A stretch of DNA of 64,000 bases, from positions 19,817 to 83,816 of the forward strand of contig JASAND010022074.1 of the NCBI GenBank assembly GCA_030248195.1. The letters run 5' to 3'. The notes under the pieces are model-generated. The model did not search any database and was not told the origin of the DNA. It saw nothing but the letters and a program-made list of their open reading frames with translations. This DNA comes from Trissonchulus latispiculum (taxonomy: Eukaryota > Nematoda > Enoplea > Enoplida > Ironidae). This document shows, in pieces, positions 45,426 to 58,178 of this stretch; the first letter of the stretch is position 1, and every line of letters begins with the position of its first letter. Both the position numbers and the translations under genes were made by a program.

Positions 45426-46418
45426 CGTTCTTCCCTCTGACCCCTTCACAATGCTGTAGCGCATTTCCACGGTCGTGGTTCCGTCCGGCCCCGTGGGAAA
45501 ATTTTTACTGAAGGTATCTGTGTATGGTCTCCGATTTTCGTGAAAAGTCGCCTCTATATGGCAATTCGGGGCTGCTGATTTCGAATCCGGTGCCGAAATT
45601 TCGATTCATGCTGCGAAAATCGGTTTATTGACGAATTTTGTAAATTATAAAGAAATCTAATTTTTTTCCGGCCGTATCACAAATCTTCATGAAATTTCCA
45701 CGCAAGATTCAAATTCAGCACTCTGGAATTACCCGTCCAGACAGCCCCAAACTCCCCCCAAAATTTTTCAATTTTTATGCCAAAAATCGAATTTTCAGCC
45801 ATTTGTAATGAAGTGAGCAAGATCCAAGACACAATCTGCTCTCTGCTCTATTCACTCAATTTCACGGAAGGTTAGCGCGTCCACTTATCGAAGCAGACTC
45901 AGGCACTGGATCTCCGAAAGGTGATGTTCCAAAATCAGAGATTCCCTGCAGCCAACCTTTGTGGGGGTCTTCTTCGTGAGTTCGTTTGATGCACTGGATT
46001 CCAGCAGATCAGCAAGAGGGGTCAGCACTTGCTTTGAGTTGATCGCCGGATTGATGTTGAATTTTCCAATTACTGATCAGAACTTACCTTGATTAGTCCT
46101 GATCCGATCCTTGTATGGCAATCGCGCCTGGTTTTCAGAGACAATCGCGCCTCTCTATGCAACACTACGCTCTAAGTTTGACACACCAACTATTTATTAA
46201 GATTAGTACAATTATGATGGGTACACTTTTAAACAGAATGACAATCACGTTACAACAAGCGTTATTACCAGGGGGTCGTTACAGGTTGTATAAAACAGAT
46301 ACCAATACAGTTCAGTACAGTGTTCAGCTACTGTACCAGAGTTGCCGGTTACCGTCTTTTAGCTGATTATTAATATTATCCTAATTTAGAATAATATTAC
46401 CCAAAATATATACTAAGT
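45426..46418. other. No gene recognised; fragments of 40-59 kb repeats at 45520-45810
   Basis: 45520-45600 repeats GTCTCCGATTTTCGTGAAAA (compare 42597-42610, inverted), and 45700-45810 resembles the TTATGCCAAAAATCG segment of the 50605 element. The rest, to 46418, shows nothing. Confidence 0.45.
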
Positions 46419-46422
46419 TTAA

Positions 46423-47344
46423 GGGGGCGCTTGCATTACCGGGAACGGTTCTCCTGAGTTTATTTTCCAACGAATCTATTTCAAACTTTCAGCATAGGTA
46501 GCTGGTGCTAAATGCTAACAATAGGTAGAATTTGAGTAATCCAGTGCTTGGCTTGCGACTTACACAAGAGGGATAAGCTGAAATTTTCAAAACGCTGTCA
46601 TTCATTAACGGCTGAAAGAAATTAGCTCAAATTTGGCACAAATGCATAAAAGAACATATTAACGCAGGGGCAATTTTTTCAGTTTTTCGATTTATGCAGG
46701 TTTGAGTATTTTATGAATATTCGAAAACTTTGAAAGTCAATATCTTACGGGATATACGATTTAAGCAAAAACTAAAAAAATTGCCCCTGCATACCCGTCA
46801 AATAAACGTGCATGCAAAATTTGAGCGAGTTTGGTCGCAGCATTTATGAGAAAATCAAAATGAAAAATTTCGCACTAATCACTTCAGTTTTTCGCAAATA
46901 TTATGCTTTTAATAAGTCCCACAGTGTATTTCATAAAATAATAAACATATCCAACACAAAAGCAACGTGAAAAGCCCTGTAGAATTCATTTCCGAACGGT
47001 TGGTTTTTACATTAGCATTCGCGTCGGGAATGGTAAACGTAACTTTGTCATATATTCAACAGACTGTAACTTTTGATTGCAACTACGTACAGGAGAGATA
47101 TGAACATCGTTGTAACGGGCTTTTTATGCTCTTTTACCTAGTGCATTCGACGTTGTGGTTTGCTGCTTTAATAAAATTTCGAAATCTTAAGCCGTGCCGG
47201 TAGCTAGCCAAGCACGTGATCTTCGTTGCCGAAATTTTGTCAAAAGATGCCCCGCCCACCAAAGTAAGTTTAGTTGGGATTTCTTTAAAATTGAGCTATC
47301 GGTCTAAATTTTATATCTACAATCCCGATAATGCAAGCGCCCCC
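46423..47344. mobile_element. Second TTAA-type element, 922 bp
   Basis: TTAA at 46419-46422 and 47345-47348. Inverted termini GGGGGCGCTTGCATTACCGG with one mismatch over 22 bp. It is different in sequence from 44279-45260. A 78-codon frame at 46967-47203 has no recognised product. Confidence 0.88.
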
Positions 47345-47348
47345 TTAA

Positions 47349-48500
47349 GGACAAGGTTCAGTGGTGCCTCTTCTTCTCCTCTTTCTCAATTTGGTATAGA
47401 TTACCTACTTATTACACTGTCTCCAACACTCTGCTAACTAATGCCTATATGCTTTCTCGTGCGCCTATATGTTCGTCCTGTGTGACTCTTTATCCGGCCT
47501 TACAAAAACGGATTATCAAACTAGAAATCAATAAAACTACAAACAGCCAATTATTAACTGAATTAAACCTGGGGTCGGTCTATGGGTTAGTCCCCGAATG
47601 TTGGACACTGCTTTCCCGAAGGTCCGCTCCAACACCTATGCATGCGTCAAAATGTTTAGCGCAAGGTGTTCCCTCACATTAGGTAAACACGACGAAGAAA
47701 GACCTCATTAGCCTTCAGATGAAGTTTAATGCTCTAAGCATACGGCAGATCAACACCTATTTGTTAAAGCTCGGTTGGTGGCCTACGAACTTAACCTATC
47801 TTCACACAGCTTGCAAGCAAGCGCAAGCTAGGCGATTTATTTGGGAGGTCAACGGGAGAACCGCTTGAAGCGGGAAGAGCCAACATTTCCTAGACAGGCC
47901 TGTCAACTATATGCGTACGGAGTGTACGGAGATACCTTTTTGAGGAAATATAGAAAGTGGGATTTTCCTGGTTCTGCCTAACTTATTCCTAATTAATGAA
48001 ATCTGACACACAAAACAAAGTTCAAGGATTGATTCTTCATCGGGCTCTTCCGGTATCAAGATACTGTGAACTTCTGGCTGCTATCTAAACTCAAGCCAGA
48101 GACAATGGGGACTGAGCCCCGGAGATGAGCAGATTGAACAGGGTAAGATTACACATTTTTAGAACAAGTTACGAAACGTTTTGGGATATGAAAGTTTACT
48201 TCTGCAGTTTTGCCCAAGTTGATGTCAAGCGCCGGCGGGATTCGTCTCTGATCTCGACCTCAGTATGCTCTAAGTCCACAAAGTACCTACAGTGATTAGG
48301 CTCCACAAAAGTCTGTCTGATAAATCCAAATCTGGGATCACTTCCGGATCCAATAATTGTCCAAACTACTGATTCCAACCAGAGTTCCTTGTCTAAGCGC
48401 TTCCACTGACTGATCCAAGTCTGACTAAGTTCGCTGACTATGATTCCGAACTGGAGACGATCCGCGCACGTGAATCAAATGGGTTAAAACCCATTAATAA
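47349..48500. other. No gene recognised
   Basis: Composition is more balanced than neighbours, but no exon or domain could be supported on either strand. Confidence 0.35.
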
Positions 48501-48504
48501 AAAA

Positions 48505-48545
48505 TTATGGTGTGGGAATCGAACCCAGCAACCACTACCTTTCTT
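48505..48545 (-). repeat. tRNA-derived B-box, SINE-like remnant
   Basis: On the minus strand the sequence holds GGTAGTGGTTGC followed by GGGTTCGATTCC, an exact RNA polymerase III B-box, and ends CACACCA. I could not fold a D arm or anticodon arm upstream, so this is not a complete tRNA gene. It is more likely the end of a tRNA-derived SINE. Confidence 0.4.
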
Positions 48546-49289
48546 TTGCTTTCCAGGCCCAAAATGTGCATTTTGGGCCCCATTTGAGCTTGTAAATTGA
48601 CGAAATGACTTGAAATTGTCTGTTATTGCCTTTCTGACAATGTTAACCGTTTCTAATAATTCCTTGTCACCAAATGGGCCTTCTTGGCTATTTTTAGCTT
48701 GTACTTTGCAGAATTTGACTGAGTCTGATGTAGTTTCCTGCTAGGACGAGATGATATAAAGTTTCCACCTTTGGCCCGGTTGGGCCTGGTTTTGAGCTTG
48801 CAGCTAGGCGAAACATTCTTAAAAACGTACAAAAGACGCTGCTCACAACCTATTTTCGGACTTTATTTGCCCTTGCCTTTTTTCTTACACAAGCCGGCCT
48901 TCTAGGGCCCTTTTTTAAATGAAAATGTACTGAATCTGACTGAAGTTAGCATAATCTTCTGGCCACAATATGACTGGGTAATATTAATGCTTTCGGCCTG
49001 TTTCTGGCCTAATTTTGTTGATTTGCCACGGGAAATAGGTTCATTTCCCGTGGTCAGCTGATTAATCCAAATGTATGCGAAACTTGGCTATGCGATATAT
49101 GTGCATTGTGAATTGCCTAGTAAATTGTGTTCAGATTTAAATGATGTTGATTGCTAGATTGTGTGGGTTGATGTAAATATCTTGAATATTGTGTATCGTT
49201 TCGGTACTGTATACAATGTACCTAATAGCAGTGTTGACGGCGTGAATCTACTAGTTGTACAAAATATTGCTTTAGCTTGTAGCACTTGT
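48546..49289. other. AT-rich spacer with one hairpin
   Basis: GGCCCAAAATG at about 48557 mirrors CATTTTGGGCC at about 48579. Nothing else seen. Confidence 0.4.
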
Positions 49290-49541
49290 GCTACTGTTTC
49301 GTAATGGGTGACCTAAATTTTCCTAAAATCGATTGGAAGATCCCAATAAGTAGGGGACCTGAAAGTGAAAAAAGGTTTTCCTAGATTTTATGGTGGAGCA
49401 AGGCTTTAACCAATTTGTTTATGTTCCTACTTATATTGATCCTCCATATAATATGCTTGATCTTGTATTTGGGCCGACTCCGTTTTCTGTTAGTAATGTT
49501 GACACCTTACCTCCTATTGGAAATATACATCATAACTAGTG
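49290..49541 (+). pseudogene. Non-LTR retrotransposon endonuclease fragment
   Basis: It encodes FVMGDLNFPKIDWK, the GDFN-type motif of the apurinic-like endonuclease. After a one-base frameshift near 49378 it continues FLDFMVEQGFNQFVYVPTY, then NMLDLVFGP and SNVDTLPPIGN-x-HHN, the C-terminal end of the domain. A TAG follows at about 49539. Only the last third of the domain is present and no reverse transcriptase follows. Decayed. Confidence 0.8.
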
Positions 49542-49640
49542 CTGGGACCGGTTCCAAAAGAACCGGTAGAACCGGAACCGGAACCTGTCGGATTTTTAGA
49601 ACCGGAACCGTAACCGGTGGCTTTTGGAACCGGCAGGTTC
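49536..49640. repeat. GGAACCGG-rich block
   Basis: About eight copies of GAACCGG or its inverse, beginning TAGTGCTGGGACCGGTTCC. Possibly the end of a MITE inserted just after the LINE remnant. Confidence 0.6.
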
Positions 49641-50604
49641 TAGTGTAAATTTTGGTTTTTTGAAACTACAATCAGGTTTCTTTTGTAAATTTTAAAATTT
49701 TATCAGAAACTTGAATTTAGCATTTGGAATCTATACTTAATTTTGGAAATTCTATTTAGACTGCAATTTTGAGGACCTCTTAGTTTTTGTGTAAATGGTG
49801 GCAGATTTGATATCTATTTTCTGGTATATTTTTAACAGCAGTGCATAGCTATGCATACGATAGGGTTGAATAAGAAATCGTACCCAGTTGTTATAATTAT
49901 TATATTAGTTAAACTATTTGAGCCTCAGCCATACATTACTTAGGCTCTGACTTAACACAATTTTCAGCTAAAATTTAGGAGCCCTCTTATGTTTGCTCTT
50001 AAGTTTGCTACTTATACATAACACATATTTTTGGTAATTTCAACGTAAGATAATTAATGACAACTAACTAAAATTAATTGAAGCCACGTATACTAAATAA
50101 TTAATTCCATTATTAGGGCAAAAAATTTTCACGTGACGCAAAAAAGAAGTGACGAAAACTAAGTGCGAAAACTAGTTTAGGAGTGCTAAAATGTGCTCCG
50201 ATTTTAGGAGCGAACTTTAAGAGCTCTCCCAAACTAGGAGCCCTTCATCAAACAGCTAAATCTTAACTTTGCTCTTAACTTGCAAATTTAGGAGCTCCTA
50301 AAGATAAGACGGCTTTGTGAAACGCACCCCCGGAACTGAATTCCTAGCCCCCAAAAACCTCTTAGGAACTTTTTATACGGATGGGGAACGTCGGAATAAA
50401 AATTTTCCCACGGGCTCACCTCCAAAAAACCGGAAACCCTACAGGTCGCAGTTCAGCATTTACATTAAATCTGGTATTTTTCCTGAAACCGCACCCCCGA
50501 AAACCCCCGTGCGTCAATTTTCGCCAAATTTTATTTGCGATTTTATATAGAAAACCTTTCTGACCCCTAAAGTAAATGATTACCAAATTGCGGGGGAGGG
50601 GGCC

Positions 50605-51421
50605 CATAGGTGTAACGGAGTTTTGGGGTGGGGGAGGCTCCCCCCCCAACATTTTCTGGGGGGGGGCCCCCTCTGGCGACCCCCCCCAACCCCCCCCCAG
50701 GACCCCCCCCCCAACCCTCCCCCAAAAAAATTTTTCATTTTTTATGCCAAAAATCGCATTTTCAGCCGTTGCTAATGATAAAAAAAATCTAACCATAAAG
50801 TAATTTTAACCATAGATGTGTTAGGGGGGGGGGGGGGGGGGGGACCCCCCCCCCACCAAATTGACAAATTTTCGCGACCCCCCCCCCGGATTTTTCAGAC
50901 TTTAGCTAGGCCCCCGATTTTTGGCCAAAAAGTGGCCAAAGATGGCAAAAAAATCGAAAATTTAGGGGTTTTTTGGGAAATTTGGCGGACCCCCCCACCC
51001 TCCGTCGGAACCCCCCCCCCCCAGATTTTTTGCCCAGCCACACGCCCACACCTATGATTTTAACATTAGACAGTGGTTTTAAACTCAAAAACTTGATTGC
51101 CAACATGTTTCCAAGTCCAAAATAAAGACAATATTGAGTCATAAGATCCATAATACAGTTAAAAACGTGTATTTCTCAGAATAATAAACAGTTTAAGCCA
51201 AAAATTTGGACATTTTTGAAAATTTTTATAAAATTTACCCAAAAAATACCCAATTTGTGGCCATTTTTCGCGCCTTCGGCGCGACTACCCCCCCCCCCCC
51301 CCCCTTGGGGGGGGGGCGCCACCCCCCCAAAAAATTTTGGGGGAGGGTTGAAAAAGGCTTGGGGGGGGGGGGGCACCCCCCCCCCAACCCCCCCCCAACC
51401 CCCCCCCACCCTACACCTATG
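50605..51421. mobile_element. 817-bp G/C-run hAT-like element, CATAGGTGT family (X-1)
   Basis: Termini CATAGGTGTA and, at the right, TACACCTATG. The 8-bp duplication AGGGGGCC occurs at 50597-50604 and 51422-51429. Long G and C runs lie near both ends. The middle is AT-rich, with CAAAAATCGCATTTTCAGCC and CTTGATTGCCAACATG. A second element is inserted at 50811-51056. Confidence 0.93.
50811..51056. mobile_element. 246-bp G-run element nested in X-1
   Basis: Termini CATAGATGTG and CACACCTATG with a run of more than 15 G following the left end. The 8-bp duplication ATTTTAAC occurs at 50803-50810 and 51057-51064. The related copy at 52.6 kb shows the unoccupied site. Confidence 0.93.
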
Positions 51422-51515
51422 AGGGGGCCCCCACCTCAAATCCCCGTTGGCAAGTACACCTATGGGGGAAGGCCCGAATCCTGAGGGGGGGGGGCGTGAG
51501 ACCCAAGTCTGGGGC

Positions 51516-51949
51516 CATAGGTGTGTTAGGGGGGGGGGGGAGGGGGGCCCCTCCCCCATATGGAGGGGTCGCAGACCCTCCCCCCTAAAAAATTTTTCTA
51601 CCCCTCCCCCCAAATCGGCCTTCGGCCGACCCCCCCTAAAAATTTTCAACCCCCTACCTGAATTTTTGCAAATGTTTAGCCAAAAATTCAAACATTTTCA
51701 AAAAATTAGCGAAAAACTGCTACAATTCGCCTTATTACCTTAAAAATCGCTAAAAATAGCTGAAAATTGAGAAAAATTTTCAGTTTTTCATTGAAAAACC
51801 GATTTTTCGCCGACCCCCCCTCGAAAATTTTTCTTACCCCTCCCCCCAAATCGACTTTTTCTCGACCCCCCCTCCCCCTTTTTTGCCAAACCCCCACCCT
51901 ACTTTTTTTCAAACCCCCACCCCCACTTTTTTCGCCAGCCACATCTATG
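51516..51949. mobile_element. 434-bp G/C-run element, CATAGGTGTG type
   Basis: Termini CATAGGTGTGTTAGGGGG and CACATCTATG. Flanks CTGGGGC and CTGGGGGC look like a duplication altered by a G-run slip. The interior closely resembles 54428-55264. Confidence 0.8.
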
Positions 51950-52541
51950 CTGGGGGCCCTACACCCCCCTCCCTGCAGGAAAAAGTCCCCAGCTAAAAGC
52001 TGGAGCGTTTTCAAATTTTATAGCCTTTGTAGTAATTTTAGAACATTTTGTGATTAACGGAAGCACATCTGACTGTAGATTATTTGTTGTGTATTTTTAA
52101 ATTCGAGTGTGCATTTTGGAGAAAGTGTGCATATTCACAATAAAATGAACAAAATCCATGATTTGCAAACATTTTCGGCTATTGCATAACTTATCCGTAA
52201 GTGGAAAGAAACATCTACACAACTGAGTGAGAGCCAGCCTCACAGCGACCCAGGCGCCCCATGTGCCACTTTCAAAACACGTAAACAATGATTAATTTCG
52301 TCGCAGGAGTGAAAAACCTTTGTTTTTCTTTCGTTTCTTCTTTGCTTTTTAGGCTCCCCCAATTTTTTTGGGGAGGGGCCCTGGAGATCCCCCACCCAAC
52401 CAACCCAAGGACCACCCCCAACGCGCTTTTGATACGTTTTTACTTCCTCCTACAAATTCGATTTTTCCGGACTCCTCAGCCTCGGCCCTCGCAACCTAAA
52501 ACCGGCTGACTCTGCCCACCATAATTTCGGCTATATACCCT

Positions 52542-52806
52542 TACCTAGGTGTAATAACGGGGATGGGGGCCCCCCTTTTTAGAGCCCCCCAACCACCCCC
52601 CCCCCCCAACCTCCCCCAAAAATATGTCTATTTTTATGCCAAAAATCGCATTTTCAGCCGTTTCTAATGACAAAGAACATGATTTTATCATTAGATAGTA
52701 GTGGTTCTAAACTCGATAACTTGATTGCCAACATATATATTTCCAAGTCCAAATTAAGGACAAGAAAGTCCATAATACAGAATACAGCTAAAAACGTGTA
52801 TCATAG
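52542..52806. mobile_element. Truncated copy of the X family, no insertion (X-4)
   Basis: Left end CCTAGGTGTAATAACGGGG, then C runs, then TATGCCAAAAATCGCATTTT and AACTTGATTGCCAAC as in X-1. It lacks the 246-bp insertion. Confidence 0.75.
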
Positions 52807-54427
52807 GGGTCGCGACAGCTACCCCTATAATACAGTACATGCCAAAAAACCCGCACCAAACCACTGTGATATGACTTTGACAAGACTTTCATATGAAACA
52901 GTTTGTTTGCATTAGTGATTAAGAGCAATTGAAATGGTCACAGACAAGTCACAGCTTTTGCATGCTGCCCATATTAACTTCATTGAAAAACGTCAGTGAC
53001 AGGTCTCTCCCTGAAAGTGTTAATCACTAATGCAAACAAAGGGTATCATATGTGAAAAGGAGAAAAGAAGGGGGGAGGGTTGGCTGGAGACGGTATGTGT
53101 GAAAAGTGGGGAGTGTAAAATTAGCTGAGCAGAAACTGCGCAAAATCCTGCGCAGAGCCTGCACAGATTTCATGCGCAAATTGTAGAGTATATACATCGA
53201 GTTTAGTATATCTGTGAAGTTTCAGCCCCGTATCACTTACCGTTAAAAAGTTGCGTCCCGGACCGTTTATGATGGCGGCGATGTTTTTTTCCGGTTTCTC
53301 CTATTTGATGGTTGTATTGTATATACATAATGTTCGCCGCTTTCACGAGAACTGCAGCGGTGGACCAACCTAAAGGACTATAGGGCGGTCTACTAGTACC
53401 CTCTAAAGAATTTAAGAATCGCAACTTTTTTTGCGGCGCAGCTGCGCCACAGCGCCGCAGTGGCGCCGCAAAGTCGGCTCAGAGCGAAAAGTGATCATTT
53501 TTGTGGTCGTCGCTCAGGTCAAACGTTACGAGCTGGAGCTGATTTCTTTTTATATTCAGAAATTACATATATTGAACTAACTAACGGTCCAGGTTGCGTG
53601 TCTCTATCATTTTCCTAGCGACCACAGTGGCCTGTCAAAGATGGCGAAAATTCGAAAAATGAAAAATCAAAATTTCTCGCTATCTGTTTAACTTTGAAAG
53701 CTCAAATCTTGCATACTATGGTTTTCTGGCACGGAGAATCGATTCCCGCAGTCAGTTTTACCGTCAGACCCACCCATCTTGCTGGGCTGGTTCCACTTTG
53801 CCGTCGGGAGGGTCAAGTCGGAAACCGCTTCCTTCCTGGAGGTCCAGAGTAGGCTCTAGCTGGCCTCTCAAAACTTTGTTTATAGGGGTTTTCTGGTGCG
53901 CCCAGCTCATTCCCGGTATCCGTCCCGTCCGACGTACCTATTTTGCTGGGTTGGTGCCAGTTTGCCATTTGAAGGGTCAGTCGGGTGTGGTGAAGTGGTC
54001 GAAAATAAAATTTTTCAAAAGTGGTCAAATTTGGTGTTTGGTATCAAATTAAAGCCCTAAGTGAGCTGAGCAACTTTTGTCCTAGAACTGCGTACCCAAA
54101 ATGGCTGTAGACTGCTGTGGTGGGGTGGGGACTTAGGCTATATATATATTTTGGGTCAAAAATAAAATTTTTCAAAAGTGGTCAAATTTGGTATTGAATG
54201 AAAGCCCTAAGTAAGCTGAACAACTTTTGTCATAGAACTGCGTACCCAAAGTGGCTGTAGAGTGCTATGGTAGGGTGGAGTGGGGACTTAGGCGATTTTG
54301 GGTCAAAAACATTTTTTCAAAAGTGTCAAATAATATGGTATCAAATGAAAGCCCTAAGTGAGTTGAGCAACTTTTGTCATAGAACTGCGTACCCAAGGTG
54401 GCTGTAGAGTGCTGTGGTGGGGTGGGG

Positions 54428-55264
54428 CATAGGTGTGTTAGGGGGGGGGGTTGGGGGGGTCCCCTCCCCCCAAATGGAGGGGTCGCCAACCCCCCCCCTA
54501 AAAATTTTTTTCCTACCCCTCCCCCAAATCGATTTTTTCAGACCCCTCCCCCCTAAAAATTTTCAAACCCCTACCTAAATTTTTGAAAATTTTTAGCTAA
54601 AAATTCGAAATTTTTCCAAAAAATTCCAAAAATTAGCGAAAAATTGCTAGAATTCGCTTAATTAAGCTAAAAATCGTTAAAAATAGCTGTAAATTGAGAA
54701 AATTTTTTATTTTTTAACGAAAAACCGGCTTTTTTCGAAATGTTTCGCCGACCCCCCCAAGTAAATTTTTCTTACCCCTCCCCCCAAATCGACTTTTCGC
54801 GACCCCCCCCCTCCCCTTTTTCGCCAAACCCCCTACCTACTTTTTTCTAAACCCCCACCCCCACTGGGCTTATTCTAGGGAATTTTTCTTTGGGGGGGGG
54901 CCCTCGGGGGGCGAGTCATTCTTGGGGGGGACGAAAATTTTTCAAAATTTTTCTAAAAACATGCTAAAAATAGCGCTATTTTTATAGTAATTGCCAAAAA
55001 AGTTCGTTTTTAGTGCAAAAATAGTGCTTAAATAGGCAAAAATCGACTAAAAATCTCCGGCGAAGCCGGAAAATTTTTGAAAATTTGGCCTTCTCAGCGA
55101 TTTTTTCAGGGTACCAAAAGGGGCACCCACTTTTTTGGGGGGGGGGGCGATTTTTGGGGGGGGGGGGCAACGATTTTTGGGGGAAAGGGTGTTTATGGGG
55201 GCCCCCACCCCCCCCCCCACTAGAATAAGCCCAGCCCCCACTTTTTTCGCCAGCCACACCTATG
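54428..55264. mobile_element. 837-bp G/C-run element with 8-bp TSD, carrying a nested element
   Basis: Termini CATAGGTGTG and CACACCTATG. Duplication GGGTGGGG at 54420-54427 and 55265-55272. It interrupts a 147-bp array unit of composite copy 1, whose other units show the uninterrupted sequence. Confidence 0.92.
54865..55233. mobile_element. 369-bp element nested in the previous one
   Basis: Termini TGGGCTTATTCTAG, inverted at the right. Flanks ACCCCCAC (54857-54864) and GCCCCCAC (55234-55241), 7 of 8 matching. The related element at 51516-51949 has the unoccupied site near 51913-51932. Confidence 0.85.
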
Positions 55265-55639
55265 GGGTGGGGACTTAGGCGATTTTGGGTCAAAAATAAA
55301 ATTTTTCAAAAGTGGTCAAATTTGGTATCAACTGAAAGCCCTAAGTGAGCTGAGCAATTTTTGACAAGGAACCATCCACCAAAAGTTGCTGTGTCGGATT
55401 TATATATGCCTTTACTTAAGAATAAACATAGGCCCAACACACATATTATCCCCTTTTGTGCGGAGCATTTCTGTTACTTGTATATATAATATATATAGAG
55501 AGGTCGGGGGAAAACCAAGGTTTTTATTTAGGCCATAGCTAAGGCCATGGCCTAAATTTTAGAGACGATGGCCAATTGTTTTCGACAAAAACTCAGCCAA
55601 ATTTTATTGATATTTAGGTGAAAATAGTAGTATATATCA

Positions 55640-57500
55640 AAGGGGTCGCGGCAGCGACCCCTATAATATGTGTGAAAAGTGGCTGGAGACAGTGTAAAAT
55701 TAGCTGAGCAGAAACTGCGCAAAATCCTGCGCAGAGGCTGCACAGATTTCATGCGCAAATTGTAGAGTATATACATCGAGTTTAGTATATCTGTGAAGTT
55801 TCAGCCCCGTATCACTTACCGTTAAAAAGTTGCGTCCCGGACCGGTTATGATGGCGGCGATGTTTTTTTCCGGTTTCTCCTATTTGATGGTTGTATTGTA
55901 CATAATGTTCGCCGCTTTCACGTGATCTGCAGCGGTGGGCCAACCTAAAGGGCTATGGGGTCTAGTAGTACCCTCTAAAGAATTTAAGAATCAACTTTTT
56001 TTGCGCCGCAGCTGCGCCACAGCGCCGCAGTGGCGCCGCAAAGTCGGCTCAGAGCGAAAAGTGATCATTTTTGTGGTCGTCGCTCAGGTCAAACGTTACG
56101 AGCTGGAGCTGATTTTTTTATATTCAGAAATTACATATATTGAACTAACTAACGGTCCAGGTTGCGTGTCTCTATCATTTTCCTAGCGACCACAGTGGCC
56201 TGTCAAAGATGGCGAAAATTCGAAAAATGAAAAATCAAAATTTCTCGCTATCTGTTTAACTTTGAAAGCTCAAATCTTCCATACAATGGTTTTCTGGCAC
56301 GGAGAATCGATTCCCGCAGTCAGTTTTACCGTCAGACCCACCCATCTTGCTGGGCTGGTTCCACTTTGCCGTCGGGAGGGTCAAGTCGGAAACCGCTTCC
56401 TGGAGGTCCATAGTAGGCTCTACCTGGCCTCTCAAAACTTTGTCTATAGGGGTTTTCTGGTGTGCCCAGCTCATTCCCGGTATTCGTTTTGCCGTCCGAC
56501 GTACCTATTTTGCTGGACTGGTTCTACTTTGCCATTTGAAGGGTCAGTCGGGTGGGAGGGTCAAATGGTCGAAAATAAAGTTTCTCAAAAGTGGTAAAAT
56601 TTGATATCAAATGAAAGCCCTAAGTGAGCTGAGCAACTTTTGTCATAGAACTGCGTACCCAAAGTGGCTGTAGAGTGCTGTGGTGAGTTGGGGTGGGGAC
56701 TTAGGCGATTTTGGGTCAAAAATAAAATTTTTCGAAAGTGGTAAAATTTGATATCAAATGAAAGCCCTAAGTGAGCTGAGCAACTTTTGTCATAGAACTG
56801 CATACCCAAAGTGGCTGTAGAGTGCTGTGGTGGGGTGGGGTGGGGACTTAGGCGATTTTGAGTCAAAAATAAAATTTTTCAAAAGTGGTAAAATTTGGTA
56901 TATATCAGATGAAAGCCCTAAGTGAGCTGAGCAACTTTTGCGGTGTCGGATTTATGCCTTTCTCAACCGGAATTTAAAGGATAGACATAGGCCCAACACA
57001 CATATTATCCCCTTTTGTGCGGAGCATTTTTGTTCATAGGTGTACCTTGAAAAATCCTTGGGGGACGGGGTAACCGAAATTAGGGTGGGTGGGGTCAGCC
57101 GTTTTGAGGTGGGGTGGGGTCCGGAAAAATCGAATTTGGGGGGGTGGGGTAAAAAATTTTTTGGTCAAAAATTTAGAAAAAATTCGCAAATTTGCTAAAA
57201 AGCGTTATTTCCAACTAAAAATCAAAAATGTTTCTTCATTTTTGCTCATTTATTCGAAAAAACTTGGATTTTTGGCAAAAATTTCGAATTTTTCCAAAAA
57301 ATTTCGAATTTTTACTAATTTTGAGACAAAATTTTCAAAATTTTGAGGGTGGGGTCTGGCAAATTTGGGTGGGTGGGGTCTGGGATTTGGCCATTTGGGG
57401 GTGGGGTCTGCCTCCAAAATTTCGAGGGTGGGGTCGGCACTTTTCCATTTGGGGGGAGGGGTTCAATTGGTACACCTATGTTTTTGTTACTTGTATATTT
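55640..57500 (+). repeat. Composite repeat copy 2 (interrupted by 57035-57480)
   Basis: Starts in the GGGGTCGCGGCAGCGACCCC hairpin and keeps the block order of copy 1. It has array units spaced 147 bp (TTAGGCG at 56701 and 56848). It ends TGTTACTTG at about 57485-57493, after the insertion. Confidence 0.85.
57035..57480. mobile_element. 446-bp G-run hAT-like element, CATAGGTGTACC type
   Basis: Perfect termini CATAGGTGTACC. The 8-bp duplication TTTTTGTT occurs at 57027-57034 and 57481-57488. Copies 1 and 3 of the composite repeat show the empty site (CATTTCTGTTACTTG and, inverted, CAAGTAACAAAAATG). GGGTGGGGT blocks flank an AT-rich core; relatives are at 41360-41775. Confidence 0.95.
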
Positions 57501-58178
57501 CTAATTATATACATAGTTTTTACTTCCTAAATTTTTTGGACTGAGCCAGCTAGTTACATTCTCTATTTATACTTACTAATATCCAATAAAGTTTTGATTT
57601 CATCACAGTAACGCGAACAACTGCGCACAACCTAAAAATTAGCAAAATTAGATGGCCAAAAAATTGTGGTCGTTGAGGCTATTTGGCCTAAAGGTCAGCA
57701 ACGAAATAAAAAAAACCCTGGAAAAAACCAACCCGCAAGTGGTGGGGGAAAAACCAACCCCCCCCCCCGTTTGGGCGATGGGGATGAGCTAGCGGGCTCA
57801 AAGTTGGCGTGCAAGTTGGCAGGGCCCATCCAACCTACCACACGGAATTTGCGCAAAATTGGACCATTTTTGAACATTTTTGGCATTTGAAAATTTTGGA
57901 ATATTTTCGACCCCCCCAAAATTCAAAATTTGCCTATCTTTGAAGGCCTGTAGAAAATTTTCCATAGTAGTAAGATAATAACTTATAGTTCCTATGAGAA
58001 CAACATGTGCTCTTTCGAAAAATGCCGGTCTCGTCTTCCTGCGATGCTAGGCTGCTTTTGCTGCCAAACTCCCAAAAATGGTTATTACATAGTTGCTGAA
58101 AAGTCATTCACATAGCAAGTGTAATGCGTTCTTTTGCGTGAACAGCTAAAAATTGCATTTGGACGTGGCAATTTTGTG

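Larger units (their letters stand above)
53042..55480 (+). repeat. Composite repeat copy 1 (interrupted by 54428-55264)
   Basis: Order: GCGCAAAATCCTGCGCAGA block, CGTTAAAAAGTTGCGTCCCG block, TGCGCCACAGCGCCGCAGTG block, a conserved segment that could encode a short peptide, then 147-bp array units, then ACACATATTATCCCCTTTTG and GCGGAGCATTTCTGTTACTT. Copies 2 and 3 keep this order. Confidence 0.85.

Noticed and set aside
48505..48545. Complete tRNA gene
   Set aside because: Only the T-arm/B-box end is recognisable; no D arm or anticodon stem could be placed.
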